Source: Pusillimonas sp. TS35 (GTDB lineage Bacteria; Pseudomonadota; Gammaproteobacteria; Burkholderiales; Burkholderiaceae_B). Taken from it: a DNA stretch of 64,000 nucleotides. The stretch spans positions 1 through 64,000 of the forward strand of contig NZ_WWER01000007.1 of NCBI RefSeq assembly GCF_009857885.1, read 5' to 3'. Positions 25,327-34,098 of this stretch are shown piece after piece. Made by a program: the position numbers and the translations under genes. The notes beneath the pieces are model-generated. The model saw nothing but the letters and a program-made list of their open reading frames with translations. It did no database searches and was not told the DNA's origin. Position 1 is the stretch's first letter; the number at the start of each line of letters is the position of its first letter.

Positions 25327-25464
25327 AAGTTAAACGACATCAATCCCAAAGCCTACTTGCGCCACGTCTTGACCGTGATTGCCGATCATCCGGCAAACCG
25401 GATTGATGAGCTGTTGCCGTGGAATGTGGCCAAGCAAGCGCTGTTACTGCAAAGGGCTGCATAA
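25324..25464 (+). pseudogene. IS66-family transposase TnpC, C-terminal remnant
   Basis: Forty-six codons in frame encode the conserved TnpC tail: [32 protein letters not shown], ending with stop 25462-25464. The rest of tnpC (about 450 residues) and tnpA and tnpB are missing. The passenger gene starts at the very next base, as is usual for this IS subgroup. The left junction with IS3 debris lies at about 25321-25330. Confidence 0.85.
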
Positions 25465-26037
25465 ATGGTATCCAAGGTCGTTGCGTTGCAAGGGCAAGCC
25501 ATGGTGCTGCGTATCGAGTTGCGCTACGTTGAACCGACGATCCACCGCACCATCGTGGTTCCGAGCCGCATCACCCTGCCCAAACTGCATGTCACCATCC
25601 AGCAAGCCATGGGCTGGCTCGGCGGCCATCTGCACGAGTTCATCATCGACCATACGCGCTACGGCGCACCCGACTCCGATTACCCAGAGCCGGATCTGAA
25701 AAACGAACGGCGGGTGCGCTTGGGCAAGGCGTTGGGCTTACGTCGCCAGTTCGATTACATCTACGACTATGGGGATAATTGGGCGCATCGGATTCGTCTG
25801 CTCGAGGCGCTGCCCTTCAGCGGCCCGCTGGACTCCCCTTGGTGTCTGGATGGGGCCAATGCATGCCCGCCCGAGGATGTGGGCGGGGGGCCGGGCTATA
25901 TGGCGTTCGTGCAGGCCATGCCCGATCCCGCGCATCCAGAACATGAGCAGATGATGCAATGGCATGGCGATGCCTTCGTACCCACCGCCTTCGACCTTCA
26001 AGAGGTTAATGAGCGGCTGATGCGGATCCGGATTTAA
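25465..26037 (+). CDS. pRiA4b ORF-3-like IS passenger protein
   Basis: The 190-residue protein belongs to the family named after pRiA4b ORF-3. It has VLRIELRYVEPTIHRTIVVP at the start and LHVTIQQAMGWLGGHLHEF. IYDYGDNWAHRIRLLEALP follows, then CPPEDVGGGPGYMAF and the tail EHEQMMQWHGDAF. The fold is small and enriched in acidic and His residues; the biochemical role is unknown. The start codon directly follows the tnpC stop, so it is translated with the transposase in intact elements. The gene looks complete although its element is truncated. The same family ends at position 99 of this window. Confidence 0.85.
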   Translation: MVSKVVALQGQAMVLRIELRYVEPTIHRTIVVPSRITLPKLHVTIQQAMGWLGGHLHEFIIDHTRYGAPDSDYPEPDLKNERRVRLGKALGLRRQFDYIYDYGDNWAHRIRLLEALPFSGPLDSPWCLDGANACPPEDVGGGPGYMAFVQAMPDPAHPEHEQMMQWHGDAFVPTAFDLQEVNERLMRIRI

Positions 26038-26065
26038 CGCAACACGGTACTGGCCGGGCCGTTAC
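26038..26065. repeat. IS66-type right terminal repeat
   Basis: The 28 bp after the passenger stop match 100-127 at 23 of 28 positions and end with GTTAC (GTAAC read outward). This marks the right end of the truncated IS66-type element. Confidence 0.65.
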
Positions 26066-26149
26066 GACCAACATCTGGGCAGCAGTCAGCAGTCGCCGGA
26101 AAAGGCCCAGTAGCCAATAAAACCCAAATTAGGTATCATAAACCCCAAT

Positions 26150-26764
26150 ATGGGTATTTCAAACACTGCTACGCCTCATCGGAGCCTGTCCGACGCTCTC
26201 TTTCCCGGTACCAAACAACGGGTGCTAGGGATACTGTATGGTCAGCCCGATCGCAGCTTTTATACAAATGAATTGATCAGCCTTGCGGACAGTGGCTCCG
26301 GCGCCGTGCAACGTGAACTGGCTACGCTCACGAATAGTGGCTTGGTGACCGTGACGGCAGTCGGCAACCAGAAGCACTACCAAGCGAACGCAGAATCGCC
26401 CATCTTCAATGAGCTACGTTCCATTATTCAGAAGACGGTAGGCCTGGCTGAGCCGTTGCGCACGGCACTTCAGCCCATGTCGGCCCAGATCACTGCAGCT
26501 TTCGTCTATGGCTCCGTCGCCAAGAAGACGGACACCGCCAGCAGCGACATTGATCTGATGGTGATCAGCGATGGCATCAGCTACGGTGAACTCTTCACCG
26601 CCCTTGAAGCGGCCAGTGCGACCCTCGGACGCCCGGTCAACCCAACCATTCTGTCTCAAGACGAGTTCCAGAAACGCCTTGCCAATCAGGAATCATTCCT
26701 GACCCGTGTCTTGGAACAACCCAAGATCTGGATATTAGGGAACGACAGTGACCTCGGCATTTGA
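26150..26764 (+). CDS. Winged-helix/nucleotidyltransferase (MNT-type) protein
   Basis: The 204-residue protein has an N-terminal winged HTH (about residues 12-85, with YTNELISLADSGSGAVQREL and LTNSGLVTV). A minimal nucleotidyltransferase domain (about 105-190) follows, with the catalytic pattern FVYGSVAKKTDTASSDIDLM: GS, then D-I-D binding metal. Such proteins, paired with HEPN partners, are type VII-like toxin-antitoxin modules in which the nucleotidyltransferase AMPylates the HEPN toxin. The HTH suggests it is also the repressor of the pair. It overlaps the HEPN-like gene by 17 bp. It lies just inside the second tRNA-Leu fragment, a typical island-edge position. Confidence 0.82.
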   Translation: MGISNTATPHRSLSDALFPGTKQRVLGILYGQPDRSFYTNELISLADSGSGAVQRELATLTNSGLVTVTAVGNQKHYQANAESPIFNELRSIIQKTVGLAEPLRTALQPMSAQITAAFVYGSVAKKTDTASSDIDLMVISDGISYGELFTALEAASATLGRPVNPTILSQDEFQKRLANQESFLTRVLEQPKIWILGNDSDLGI

Positions 26765-27170
26765 AAACCTGAGCGGCCCCGGCAAGCCATTACGTGCCGA
26801 ACCCCCTGACAAGCGAGAGTTTGAAGGCCTGATTCGTTCAGGACATGCTCGGCTGCGTGATGCTCTAAACACAACGCTGTCCATCGAAAGTCGCTTCGAC
26901 CTGGCCTATAACGCTGCCCACGCGTTGTGCCTGGCAGCTTTACGCTGGCATGGCTATCGCTCCAGCAACCGATATGTCGTATTCCAGCTATTGCCGCACA
27001 CGCTGAATCTTGGCCCATCAGTGTGGCGCGTTCTCGACAAGTGTCACAACATTCGCAATCTGGGTGAGTATGAGGGTGACTTGAACGTGGATGATCGTAT
27101 CGTCACGGATCTGCTGACAGCCTGCCAGTCAGTTGCAGACCGAGTCGATGCGTTACCGCCTTTGAAGTAG
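26748..27170 (+). CDS. HEPN-like protein, probable partner of the MNT protein
   Basis: The 140-residue, mostly helical protein has SRFDLAYNAAHALCLAALRWHGY, typical of the HEPN four-helix bundle. Later KCHNIRNLGEYEGD stands where HEPN proteins of the SAV_6107-like group carry R-N-x2-E-Y. The classic R-x4-H pair is not obvious, so RNase activity is uncertain. Overlap with the nucleotidyltransferase gene argues for a functional pair. In related systems the HEPN protein is the toxin (family knowledge). The start within the upstream frame is inferred from the translation. Confidence 0.7.
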   Translation: MTSAFENLSGPGKPLRAEPPDKREFEGLIRSGHARLRDALNTTLSIESRFDLAYNAAHALCLAALRWHGYRSSNRYVVFQLLPHTLNLGPSVWRVLDKCHNIRNLGEYEGDLNVDDRIVTDLLTACQSVADRVDALPPLK

Positions 27171-27371
27171 CCGTGAGCAAGGCGACTGACTGACCGACCG
27201 ACTGTACCGAACTGTACTTCGATCCGCATTTCGGTACAGTGCAGGTACAGTGACCTGCTCTGCAGAATTTCGGCAAACTACCCTAATAGATTGATTTGTA
27301 AGTTTTTTTATCTGTTTTAACTTGCACTCAGCTTCGTCCCGCTTACCTATACAAACACTGTAAATCCCCAA

Positions 27372-27422
27372 CTCAAAATCCCCCGACGCAAGGTGTGCCG
27401 GTTCAGTTCCTGCCCGAAACCA
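27372..27422 (+). other. Second, decayed tRNA-Leu 3' fragment (att-like)
   Basis: This stretch begins with the same CTCAAAATCCCCC as 4676-4727 and keeps the GCAAGG, GTGCCGGTTC and CCA-like parts. It has changes in the T-arm, so the arm no longer pairs well. The left flank is unrelated to tRNA, so it is a 3' fragment like an attR, not a gene. It directly follows the MNT/HEPN pair. It marks either the end of an older element spanning 4728-27371 or a scar of a lost one. Confidence 0.6.
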
Positions 27423-27817
27423 TCACAGAACTCTTAGAACTGGCGTCGGCCACGCCTATCGACAATTTCTAGCGAACAGCTGTTTCTACGACACATGACA
27501 ACTGACGGGCCCGGGCCGGTTCTGACAGGGTCGCTTGCATTCGAACCGATACCTCGAAACAAAATCTGGGCTCCCATTGTTTTCCTCAGAGCCCTGCCGA
27601 CGCAGTCAAAATCCAACTTTCTGGATTTCCCCACACCACTCCTCATACGTACCCGACGGAATCCCCTGAATCGCTAAACCAAACGAAGAGCGCCATCGAC
27701 TCTTACTGCCAGCTCGTTAGAACTCTATGGCGCCCAGCGCTGCCAACGCTTCAACGGCCAGGCCGCCATCCCAGCGTAAAAGAACGTTTACTAAACACAC
27801 CCACAACCCTGCCTCCT
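27423..27817. other. Intergenic region, nothing recognised
   Basis: No gene, strong hairpin or known repeat was seen in these 395 bp. They separate the tRNA-Leu remnant from the end of the phospholipase-D-like gene. Short frames here lack family features. Confidence 0.4.
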
Positions 27818-29374
27818 CTATAACATCCACTCTATGGGCAGTATGGAAAGCAGCCAGACCAGGCTGCGTTTGAACAGGCCGGTCTCCGGCTCGGAATCAT
27901 GCCGAATTATTCTGGCATCCTTGCGCTCGACCCAATACACGGATCCCTTGTCGGATAGCAACACCTCGTAGGAACTCTTGGGTATAGCGTCGTCGAACGA
28001 TGTTTCGATTTCGCGGGCCATCTTCGGGCTTTCGATGATAAACCCCAGTTCCGTGTTGAAGCGCGCCGACCGGGGATCGAAATTGAACGAGCCGACAAAG
28101 ATGCGCTTGCCGTCGACGGCGAAGGTCTTGGCGTGCAAGCTGGAACCTGAACTGCCGAACGGCGCTGAACCTCCGCTCCCGCTGCCGCCACTCGCGCCCG
28201 ATACGGGCCGCATTTCCCACAGGACGATATTGGCCTCCAACAAATCCTTGCGTCGCTTCGCGTACCCGGCATGAACCGCGGCAACGTCTGTTGCCGCCAG
28301 GGAGTTGGTCAGGACGCGCACGCGCACGCCATTGGCCACGAGATCGGCGAAGTACTCCACCCCTGCGGCGGTGGGCACGAAATACGGCGAAACCAGATCC
28401 ACGCTTTCCTGGGGCATTCTCAGCATGTCGCCGAGCTGACTCACTAGCAGGGAGTCCCGGGTCGCCTTGCCCAGCCCCTTGGCCGGATCGTCGCTGATCA
28501 TCGTCGTTTCGGCCCACTCGAAGGTGAGGCTGCCGCTCTCCAACCCTGCTACGAATTTCGACCGGATCACAGCTTGCGTATACTCCGATGCGGCTTTGGA
28601 CGCCGCCATGGTTTCGCCTGTTTTGGCGAGCGTCTCCAACGACGACGCGGCCGCTTGAGGCAAGATAAGGTCGACGGGATAGGACGACTCGCTGGCCCAG
28701 TAGAGATCGAAATCCCTGGAAACGTCATCGACGACGGGCCCGACGGCCAACACGTCGAGATCGGCAAACAGCACAGACCCTGCGCCGAAATATTCATCCC
28801 CTATGTTGCGCCCGCCAATGATCGTCGCCTGGTTGTCCGCGGTATAAGACTTGTTGTGCATGCGGCGATTGGCCCGCTTGAAATCCGTCAGGTATCCGAT
28901 GAATTTCGGGCTTCGCACCACGAACGGGTTGAACAGGCGCACCTCGATGTTGGGGTGCGAGTGCAGTGTGGCCAGCTCATCGTCCAGGCCGGCTGTACCG
29001 TTGTCATCCAGCAGCAGCCGCACCCGTACGCCGCGATCGGCCGCGGTGCGCACCTCTTCCAGCATGAGCGTTCCGGTGACGTCGCCATGCCAGATGTAGC
29101 TTTGCACATCGAGCGTCTTTTCAGCGGTACGAGTCAGCAATACCCGGGTGGCAAAAGCATCATGCGCGTCCGCCAGGGAATAAATACCGCTCTTCCCGGG
29201 GTGGGCCCGCACGAGCGGCGCGAACGCACGTCCGAGCGAAGTGTCGTGCGCCTCGGATATGCTTAACGCGCTGCTGACTGTTCTACCGTACAGCGGCGGT
29301 AGGGCGCAGCCAACCAAGCCTCCAACCACCAGACACAGCAATAGCCGGCAAACCCAATAACGCGTGCGTTCCAT
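27818..29374 (-). CDS. Phospholipase D-family lipoprotein (ClsC-like cardiolipin synthase)
   Basis: The 518-residue protein carries two HKD motifs: HNKSYTADNQATIIGGRN (about residue 175) and HAKTFAVDGKRIFVGSFN (about 415). These define the phospholipase D superfamily and form one active site. The N-terminus (VVGGLVGC) is a lipoprotein signal with Cys near residue 23, so it is probably membrane-anchored in the periplasm. ClsC-type proteins join two phospholipids into cardiolipin; other phosphodiesterase activities are possible. A Gly/Ser-rich loop (GASGGSGSGGSAPFGSSGSS) precedes the second motif. It stands alone, convergent with island debris on its 3' side. Confidence 0.88.
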   Translation of the reverse strand: MERTRYWVCRLLLCLVVGGLVGCALPPLYGRTVSSALSISEAHDTSLGRAFAPLVRAHPGKSGIYSLADAHDAFATRVLLTRTAEKTLDVQSYIWHGDVTGTLMLEEVRTAADRGVRVRLLLDDNGTAGLDDELATLHSHPNIEVRLFNPFVVRSPKFIGYLTDFKRANRRMHNKSYTADNQATIIGGRNIGDEYFGAGSVLFADLDVLAVGPVVDDVSRDFDLYWASESSYPVDLILPQAAASSLETLAKTGETMAASKAASEYTQAVIRSKFVAGLESGSLTFEWAETTMISDDPAKGLGKATRDSLLVSQLGDMLRMPQESVDLVSPYFVPTAAGVEYFADLVANGVRVRVLTNSLAATDVAAVHAGYAKRRKDLLEANIVLWEMRPVSGASGGSGSGGSAPFGSSGSSLHAKTFAVDGKRIFVGSFNFDPRSARFNTELGFIIESPKMAREIETSFDDAIPKSSYEVLLSDKGSVYWVERKDARIIRHDSEPETGLFKRSLVWLLSILPIEWML

Positions 29375-29424
29375 CTATGCTCACCCCAAGTATCGATGGC
29401 GTAACTCTAAGCCGGATTTCGATT

Positions 29425-30381
29425 TTAGTGGGATGCAGCTACGGCCGGCTCCTGATCCTCGTTCGCAAGCTGCTGGACTAACAATCTGGCGTGATCCATC
29501 ACTACCCTTGCAGCGCGGTTCAAAGGGTGATGACGGGTTCCTTCTATATACAAGGTTTGGTTCACCGCGGGGTGCGTGATCGGTATACGCCATAGCAAGG
29601 GGCTGACGTCTTTGTCCATTAACGCGTGCGACGGCAAGATTGTGTAAACGTCACAATTCAGCAGCACCTGCTGCATAGCCAAACCCGGCGAAAGTTCAAG
29701 CACCACGTTCAAGCTCAACTTCTTACTAACCGCAATTTCATCAAAGACTGAACGCAGACTATTAGGCCTGCTTGGCATTGCTAGAGGCAGGTCGGCGAGC
29801 TGACAAAATCGAATGTTTTTGGCGGCAAATGCGCTACTGCCACGCCTTGCAACCAAATACATCTGTCTCGTATACAGGGCCTCCTTGGAAGGATCCCGAA
29901 TGCTTCGGTAGCGGTTGTACAGCCCAACGTCGATGCTTCCATCCGACAACATCATCTCGATATCGCCACTGTGCGTCTCATACACGCATAAGCGTACGCC
30001 TGGATAGCTGACCATGATGATCGGAACCAGCTTACTAAGCAGGCGACCGCATATGCCCGGCGGAAGGCCAATACGCACAAGCCCTTCTGGTCGCCCTTTA
30101 ACGCTTGCCGCCGCGCCTATGAACTGGCCGGTACGATGAAGGATATCGACTGCCTTGGGGAGTATTTCCTTCCCTAACTCGGTGAGCTCGACCCCTCGAC
30201 CTGTGCGAAAAAACAAACGGCCTTGGACCAGACTTTCCAGTTGCGCCAGATGTCTGCTCAGTACCGATTGCGCCACGCCCACGCTCAAAGCAGCTTGGGA
30301 AAGGCTTCCCGTTTCCGCGGCGCGAACGAAGTAGCGGAGCGCATACAAATTCAACTTTAAAAATGCATCCGAGTCTGACAT
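29425..30381 (-). CDS. LysR-family transcriptional regulator
   Basis: The 318-residue protein has an N-terminal HTH (LRYFVRAAETGSLSQAALSV, then AQSVLSRHLAQLES) and a periplasmic-binding-like effector domain. ATG 30381 is chosen because the family N-terminus starts there; the longer frame to 30567 would add 62 unlike residues. It is divergent from the Bug gene at 30509 with 127 bp between, the standard LysR layout. It probably controls the rightward Bug/racemase/CoA-transferase cluster. The effector pocket gives no clue to the ligand. Confidence 0.9.
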   Translation of the reverse strand: MSDSDAFLKLNLYALRYFVRAAETGSLSQAALSVGVAQSVLSRHLAQLESLVQGRLFFRTGRGVELTELGKEILPKAVDILHRTGQFIGAAASVKGRPEGLVRIGLPPGICGRLLSKLVPIIMVSYPGVRLCVYETHSGDIEMMLSDGSIDVGLYNRYRSIRDPSKEALYTRQMYLVARRGSSAFAAKNIRFCQLADLPLAMPSRPNSLRSVFDEIAVSKKLSLNVVLELSPGLAMQQVLLNCDVYTILPSHALMDKDVSPLLWRIPITHPAVNQTLYIEGTRHHPLNRAARVVMDHARLLVQQLANEDQEPAVAASH

Positions 30382-30425
30382 AGCTGATATCTTCAAAATC
30401 GCGATTCGAGATGGGCCGTGGGTAA

Positions 30426-30448
30426 TTATACTTAGCTCACTTTTATAA
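30426..30448. promoter_or_regulatory. Possible LysR-type binding site
   Basis: TTATA and TATAA flank 13 bp in the AT-rich gap between the divergent LysR and Bug genes. LysR sites are usually T-N11-A dyads, so the fit is only loose. It is offered because of its position. Confidence 0.25.
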
Positions 30449-30508
30449 GAATCGACACGCAGGGCCTCGCTACACAGCGAATAAAACGCATCCTGAGGAG
30501 ACAAAAAG

Positions 30509-31486
30509 ATGACGGTTGGTCGATATTTTTTTACAGCGCTGACGCTCGCGCTATGCATCGCCTGCAAGAATTCCGCCGCAGAAACTACCGCAAACTACCC
30601 TTCAAAACCCGTGACGTTATCGGTCGGCTTCCCGCCCGGACAGATGACGGATCTGCTGACCCGCGTTCTTGCTGAACGATTGACTGTATCCCTTGGTCAG
30701 ACGGTCGTGGTTGAAAACAAGCCGGGCCAAGGCGGCAGCATCGCATTGGCACGATTGGCTCGCGCAAAACCCGATGGATATGAGCTAATGCTTTCTCCCA
30801 CTGCTGCGCTAGTCATCAATCCGGCGTTATATGACTCGATTTCATACGACACGCTCAACGACTTTACTCCGATCGCCAAGGTTGCCGAAGTACCATTCGT
30901 CCTGGTTGCCAGCTCACAAATGCCTTTTGATGACGTGGCTGGCATGATCGAGTACGCAAAAAAGAACCGGCTCACGTACACCTCTCCGGGAAATGGAACA
31001 CTGCCGCATCTTGGCATGATTCTGTTTCAGAAGAAAACCGGCACCAAGCTCACCCATATTCCATACAAGGGCAGTCCGCGTGCGATGTCGGATCTGGCTA
31101 GCGGACTGGTTGACGTGGGCTTTGACACAGAAGTCGTCACCAAGCCGTTCGTGGAGTCGAAGAGAATGAAGATATTGGCCGTTACAGGCGATTCGCGGCT
31201 AGCGTCCCTTCCCGACGTACCCACGATCAAGGAAAGCGGCGTCTCGGATTTTGAGTTGGTGGCGTGGTTTGGCATCGTCGCGCCCAAGAATACGCCATCG
31301 AATATCGTTTCACTGATCGACGCTTCTGTAAAGCAGGCCACCAGTGAAAAACAGTTTATTCAGGCCCTCGGTACGACCGGAGCGACACCCAGCCACGCGA
31401 CGTCCGATGAGTTGAGCGCGCTCATGGTCACCGAGTTGGCCAAATGGAAGAGCATCGTCAAGGAGTCGGCCGCGTCGGTGGACTGA
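30509..31486 (+). CDS. Bug/TctC-family solute-binding protein
   Basis: The 325-residue receptor has a signal peptide ending near NSAAE (about residue 25), then YPSKPVTLSVGFPPGQMTD, VVVENKPGQGGSIALARLA, and THIPYKGSPRAMSDLASG. GAGGAG lies shortly before the ATG. It is the first gene of a rightward cluster under the divergent LysR regulator and precedes two CoA transferase-fold genes. Its ligand is therefore probably a carboxylate, perhaps branched, that is later handled as a CoA ester. No TctAB partners are in the window. Confidence 0.9.
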   Translation: MTVGRYFFTALTLALCIACKNSAAETTANYPSKPVTLSVGFPPGQMTDLLTRVLAERLTVSLGQTVVVENKPGQGGSIALARLARAKPDGYELMLSPTAALVINPALYDSISYDTLNDFTPIAKVAEVPFVLVASSQMPFDDVAGMIEYAKKNRLTYTSPGNGTLPHLGMILFQKKTGTKLTHIPYKGSPRAMSDLASGLVDVGFDTEVVTKPFVESKRMKILAVTGDSRLASLPDVPTIKESGVSDFELVAWFGIVAPKNTPSNIVSLIDASVKQATSEKQFIQALGTTGATPSHATSDELSALMVTELAKWKSIVKESAASVD

Positions 31487-31528
31487 TCTTCCCTACGAAC
31501 AACGCTTCAGAAACCGACAGGAGTCATT

Positions 31529-32641
31529 ATGGGCCCATTGAGCGGCTTGAAAATTATCGAGTTGGCTGGTATTGGTCCAGGCCCGTTTGCCGCGATGTTG
31601 CTTGCTGACCTTGGTGCAACCGTGCTGCGTATCGATCGAACCGACCCCGCAGACATCGGGATTCCCAGACCCGATCATTTACACCCAGTGTTACGGAATC
31701 GCGAACGTCTGGCCCTTAACCTGAAGTGTTCCGAGGATGTCGAAAAGCTTCTAACCCTTCTGGAAAGCGCAGACGGCCTGATCGAGGGATTTCGCCCAGG
31801 CGTGGCGGAACGGCTCGGTATTGGCCCAGACGAGTGTCTGGCTCGCAATTCAAAGTTGGTTTATGGCCGGATCACCGGATGGGGCCAAACGGGTCCCTTG
31901 GCGCAAACACCAGGACACGACCTGAACTACATCGCGATCACGGGGGCCCTGGACGCAATCGGACGTGAAGGCCAGCCTCCATCTATTCCCCTCGCATTGG
32001 TTGGAGATTTTGGCGGCGGTGCCCTTTACCTCGCATTCGGGATGCTGGCGGCCTTGCTTGCGGTACGAAACGGGGAAGACGGACAAGTCGTGGACGCGGC
32101 CATTGTTGATGGCGTGGCGTCGCTGTCGACAACTTTCTTTGGTTTGAAAGCCGCAGGGCTATGGAATGGAGAGCGAGGGACCAATATTCTGGATTCCGGC
32201 GCGCCATTCTATGAAGTCTATGAATGCAAAGACAATAAATGGATATCAGTAAGCGCCATCGAAAAGAAATTCTTTAAGAACTTGGTATCCAAACTTGAGT
32301 TGGATTCCGCAATAGTCGATGACCACTATGACCGGTCCAGATGGAAAGAAATAAAAAACATCCTGGCTGCCAAGTTCAAACAGCGCACGCAAAGGGAATG
32401 GATCGACTTTCTGGAAGATACCGAAACCTGTTGCGCGCCCGTACTTTCTTTCGACGAAGCGTCTGAGCATCCACATATGAAAAGCCGAGAGGTTTTTATG
32501 GCACTGGACGGCGTCCTGCAACCCTCACCGGCACCTAGATTCAGTCGTTCTGTGCTGCCCGTCCCGAAGCCCCCGCAAAGCGTCATTACGCGTGACTTCG
32601 CAACCGTTCTCGCAAACTGGGCCTCCGTCCAGAAGCGCTGA
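31529..32641 (+). CDS. Alpha-methylacyl-CoA racemase-like protein
   Basis: The 370-residue CaiB/BaiF-fold protein has the start GPLSGLKIIELAGIGPGPFA typical of alpha-methylacyl-CoA racemase (Amacr/Mcr). It also has TPGHDLNYIAITGALD with His130 and LVGDFGGGALYLAFGML with Asp160. These match the His/Asp acid-base pair and the GDFGGG loop of characterised racemases. It would epimerise (R)- and (S)-2-methylacyl-CoA so that a stereospecific dehydrogenase can act. AGGAG precedes the ATG, 42 bp after the Bug gene. The context suggests a 2-methyl-branched acid substrate (inference). Confidence 0.87.
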   Translation: MGPLSGLKIIELAGIGPGPFAAMLLADLGATVLRIDRTDPADIGIPRPDHLHPVLRNRERLALNLKCSEDVEKLLTLLESADGLIEGFRPGVAERLGIGPDECLARNSKLVYGRITGWGQTGPLAQTPGHDLNYIAITGALDAIGREGQPPSIPLALVGDFGGGALYLAFGMLAALLAVRNGEDGQVVDAAIVDGVASLSTTFFGLKAAGLWNGERGTNILDSGAPFYEVYECKDNKWISVSAIEKKFFKNLVSKLELDSAIVDDHYDRSRWKEIKNILAAKFKQRTQREWIDFLEDTETCCAPVLSFDEASEHPHMKSREVFMALDGVLQPSPAPRFSRSVLPVPKPPQSVITRDFATVLANWASVQKR

Positions 32642-32660
32642 CCCTCCTGACTCAGAGCAA

Positions 32661-33899
32661 ATGGAAACCATGTCGTCTTCATCCGTCACCCAGAACGATA
32701 TCAATACCGGTCCTGTACTGAGAGGTACACGAATACTGGATATGGCTACCTTTCTGGCGGCACCGTTTGCCGCCACGTTATGCGCCGATCTCGGCGCTGA
32801 TGTTGTGAAGTTGGAACTCCCCTCGGGAACGGATCCTTTACGCTCCCTGGCTCCGGTGAAAGGACCACACTCCATCCATGCGAAAGTTACAAACCGGGGA
32901 AAGCGTGGGATTACACTAGACGTGCGTAAAGAAGAAGGACGAGATCTATTCCTGCGAATGCTGCCTTCGTTTGACGTTCTGGTTGAAAATTTCCGGACGG
33001 GCACGCTCGATTCCTGGGGGCTGGACATCAAGACCTTGCACAGGGCGAACCCTAAATTGATCGTTCTGCGTTTGACCGGCTTCGGCCAAACCGGGCCCGA
33101 CGCCAAACGTCCTGGCTTTGCAAGAATCTTCGAAGCCATGAGCGGATTTGCAAACCTTGTCGGCGAACCCACTGGCGGCCCCCAGCACATGAATTACGCG
33201 TTGGGAGATATGATCGCCGGGCTCTTTGGCGCGTTCTCGATTACCGCTGCCCTTGCCGAACGCCGTGTGGCGGAAAATATGCCAGGACGGGAGATCGATC
33301 TATCAGCGGTTGAAGCGATGTTCCGACTCCTTGAAACTTTGCCGGCTGAATATGAAGAGCTGGGCGTCACGCGACAACGAGCAGGCGCGTGCGCTACCTA
33401 CACTGCGCCGTCGAACATCTACGAAACCGCAGACGGTGTATGGGTGACCATCGTCGCTTCTTCAGACGCGATCTTCAGGCGCTTGTGCATGGCCATGCAA
33501 CGCGAGCATCTGCTTGTTGACCCAAGGTACCAGACACTCGGAAGCAGGGTCCAGAACCTCCACGCCATCGACGCCGAGGTAGCAAGCTGGTGCAAGGATA
33601 CCGATCTCGAGCAGGTCCGCGCCGCACTCACAAAACACGAGGTGCCCCATAACCGTATCAATTCAATCGCCGATGTTTTCGCAGAGCCGCAGTTCAAGGC
33701 TCGCGATGCAATCATCCGAATGAGAGATCCGGATTTTGGAACCCTCGCGGCTCCTTGCGTTGTACCCAGATTCTCTGGATGCCCTACCCCTGTACCCGAG
33801 AGCGGGCCTAATATCGGTCAACATTCGATCGAGGTTTATAGAAGTCTGGGCCTTTCGACGGCGGAAATGGATAGGCTCGTTGCTGCCGGGGTTATCTGA
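32661..33899 (+). CDS. Family III CoA transferase (CaiB/BaiF)
   Basis: The 412-residue protein (from ATG 32661) has GTRILDMATFLAAPFAATL, the RLTGFGQTGP motif and ALGDMIAGLFG with Asp183. That Asp is the position that forms the aspartyl-CoA anhydride in formyl-CoA transferase. Unlike its neighbour it lacks the racemase GHDLNY His (reads PGFARI). It is therefore a transferase moving CoA between acids. The start is uncertain: ATG 32592 overlaps the upstream gene, and 32670 is also possible. It would activate the imported acid using a product CoA ester as donor. Confidence 0.85.
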   Translation: METMSSSSVTQNDINTGPVLRGTRILDMATFLAAPFAATLCADLGADVVKLELPSGTDPLRSLAPVKGPHSIHAKVTNRGKRGITLDVRKEEGRDLFLRMLPSFDVLVENFRTGTLDSWGLDIKTLHRANPKLIVLRLTGFGQTGPDAKRPGFARIFEAMSGFANLVGEPTGGPQHMNYALGDMIAGLFGAFSITAALAERRVAENMPGREIDLSAVEAMFRLLETLPAEYEELGVTRQRAGACATYTAPSNIYETADGVWVTIVASSDAIFRRLCMAMQREHLLVDPRYQTLGSRVQNLHAIDAEVASWCKDTDLEQVRAALTKHEVPHNRINSIADVFAEPQFKARDAIIRMRDPDFGTLAAPCVVPRFSGCPTPVPESGPNIGQHSIEVYRSLGLSTAEMDRLVAAGVI

Positions 33900-33900
33900 C

Positions 33901-34042
33901 GCTGACATTCAATGTCCGGAATCGCCGGCCACAGTACAGGGCGTCGTGCATGAAGTCCAATGCCCAGCACCGATTGGGCTCTGCCGCCAGATCCAAAGGC
34001 GGACGCAGCCGATCCGGCAGGCGCTTCTTGGAGGATTACCCG
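33901..34042 (-). pseudogene. IS3-family OrfB transposase fragment
   Basis: On the minus strand an open stretch reads KKRLPDRLRPPLDLAAEPN, then CWALDFMHDALYCGRRFRTL. This is the beginning of the IS3-family DDE catalytic core: the D in DFM with the GRRFRTLNV strand. It is bounded by stops and runs into the end of the CoA transferase gene on the other strand. Only about 45 codons remain, so it is a scar of an IS insertion at the end of that cluster. Confidence 0.65.
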
Positions 34043-34098
34043 AGAGAAACCGCGCCCAAACCCATGTGAAATTTTCCGATTGCTTCCTAACCGCAAGA

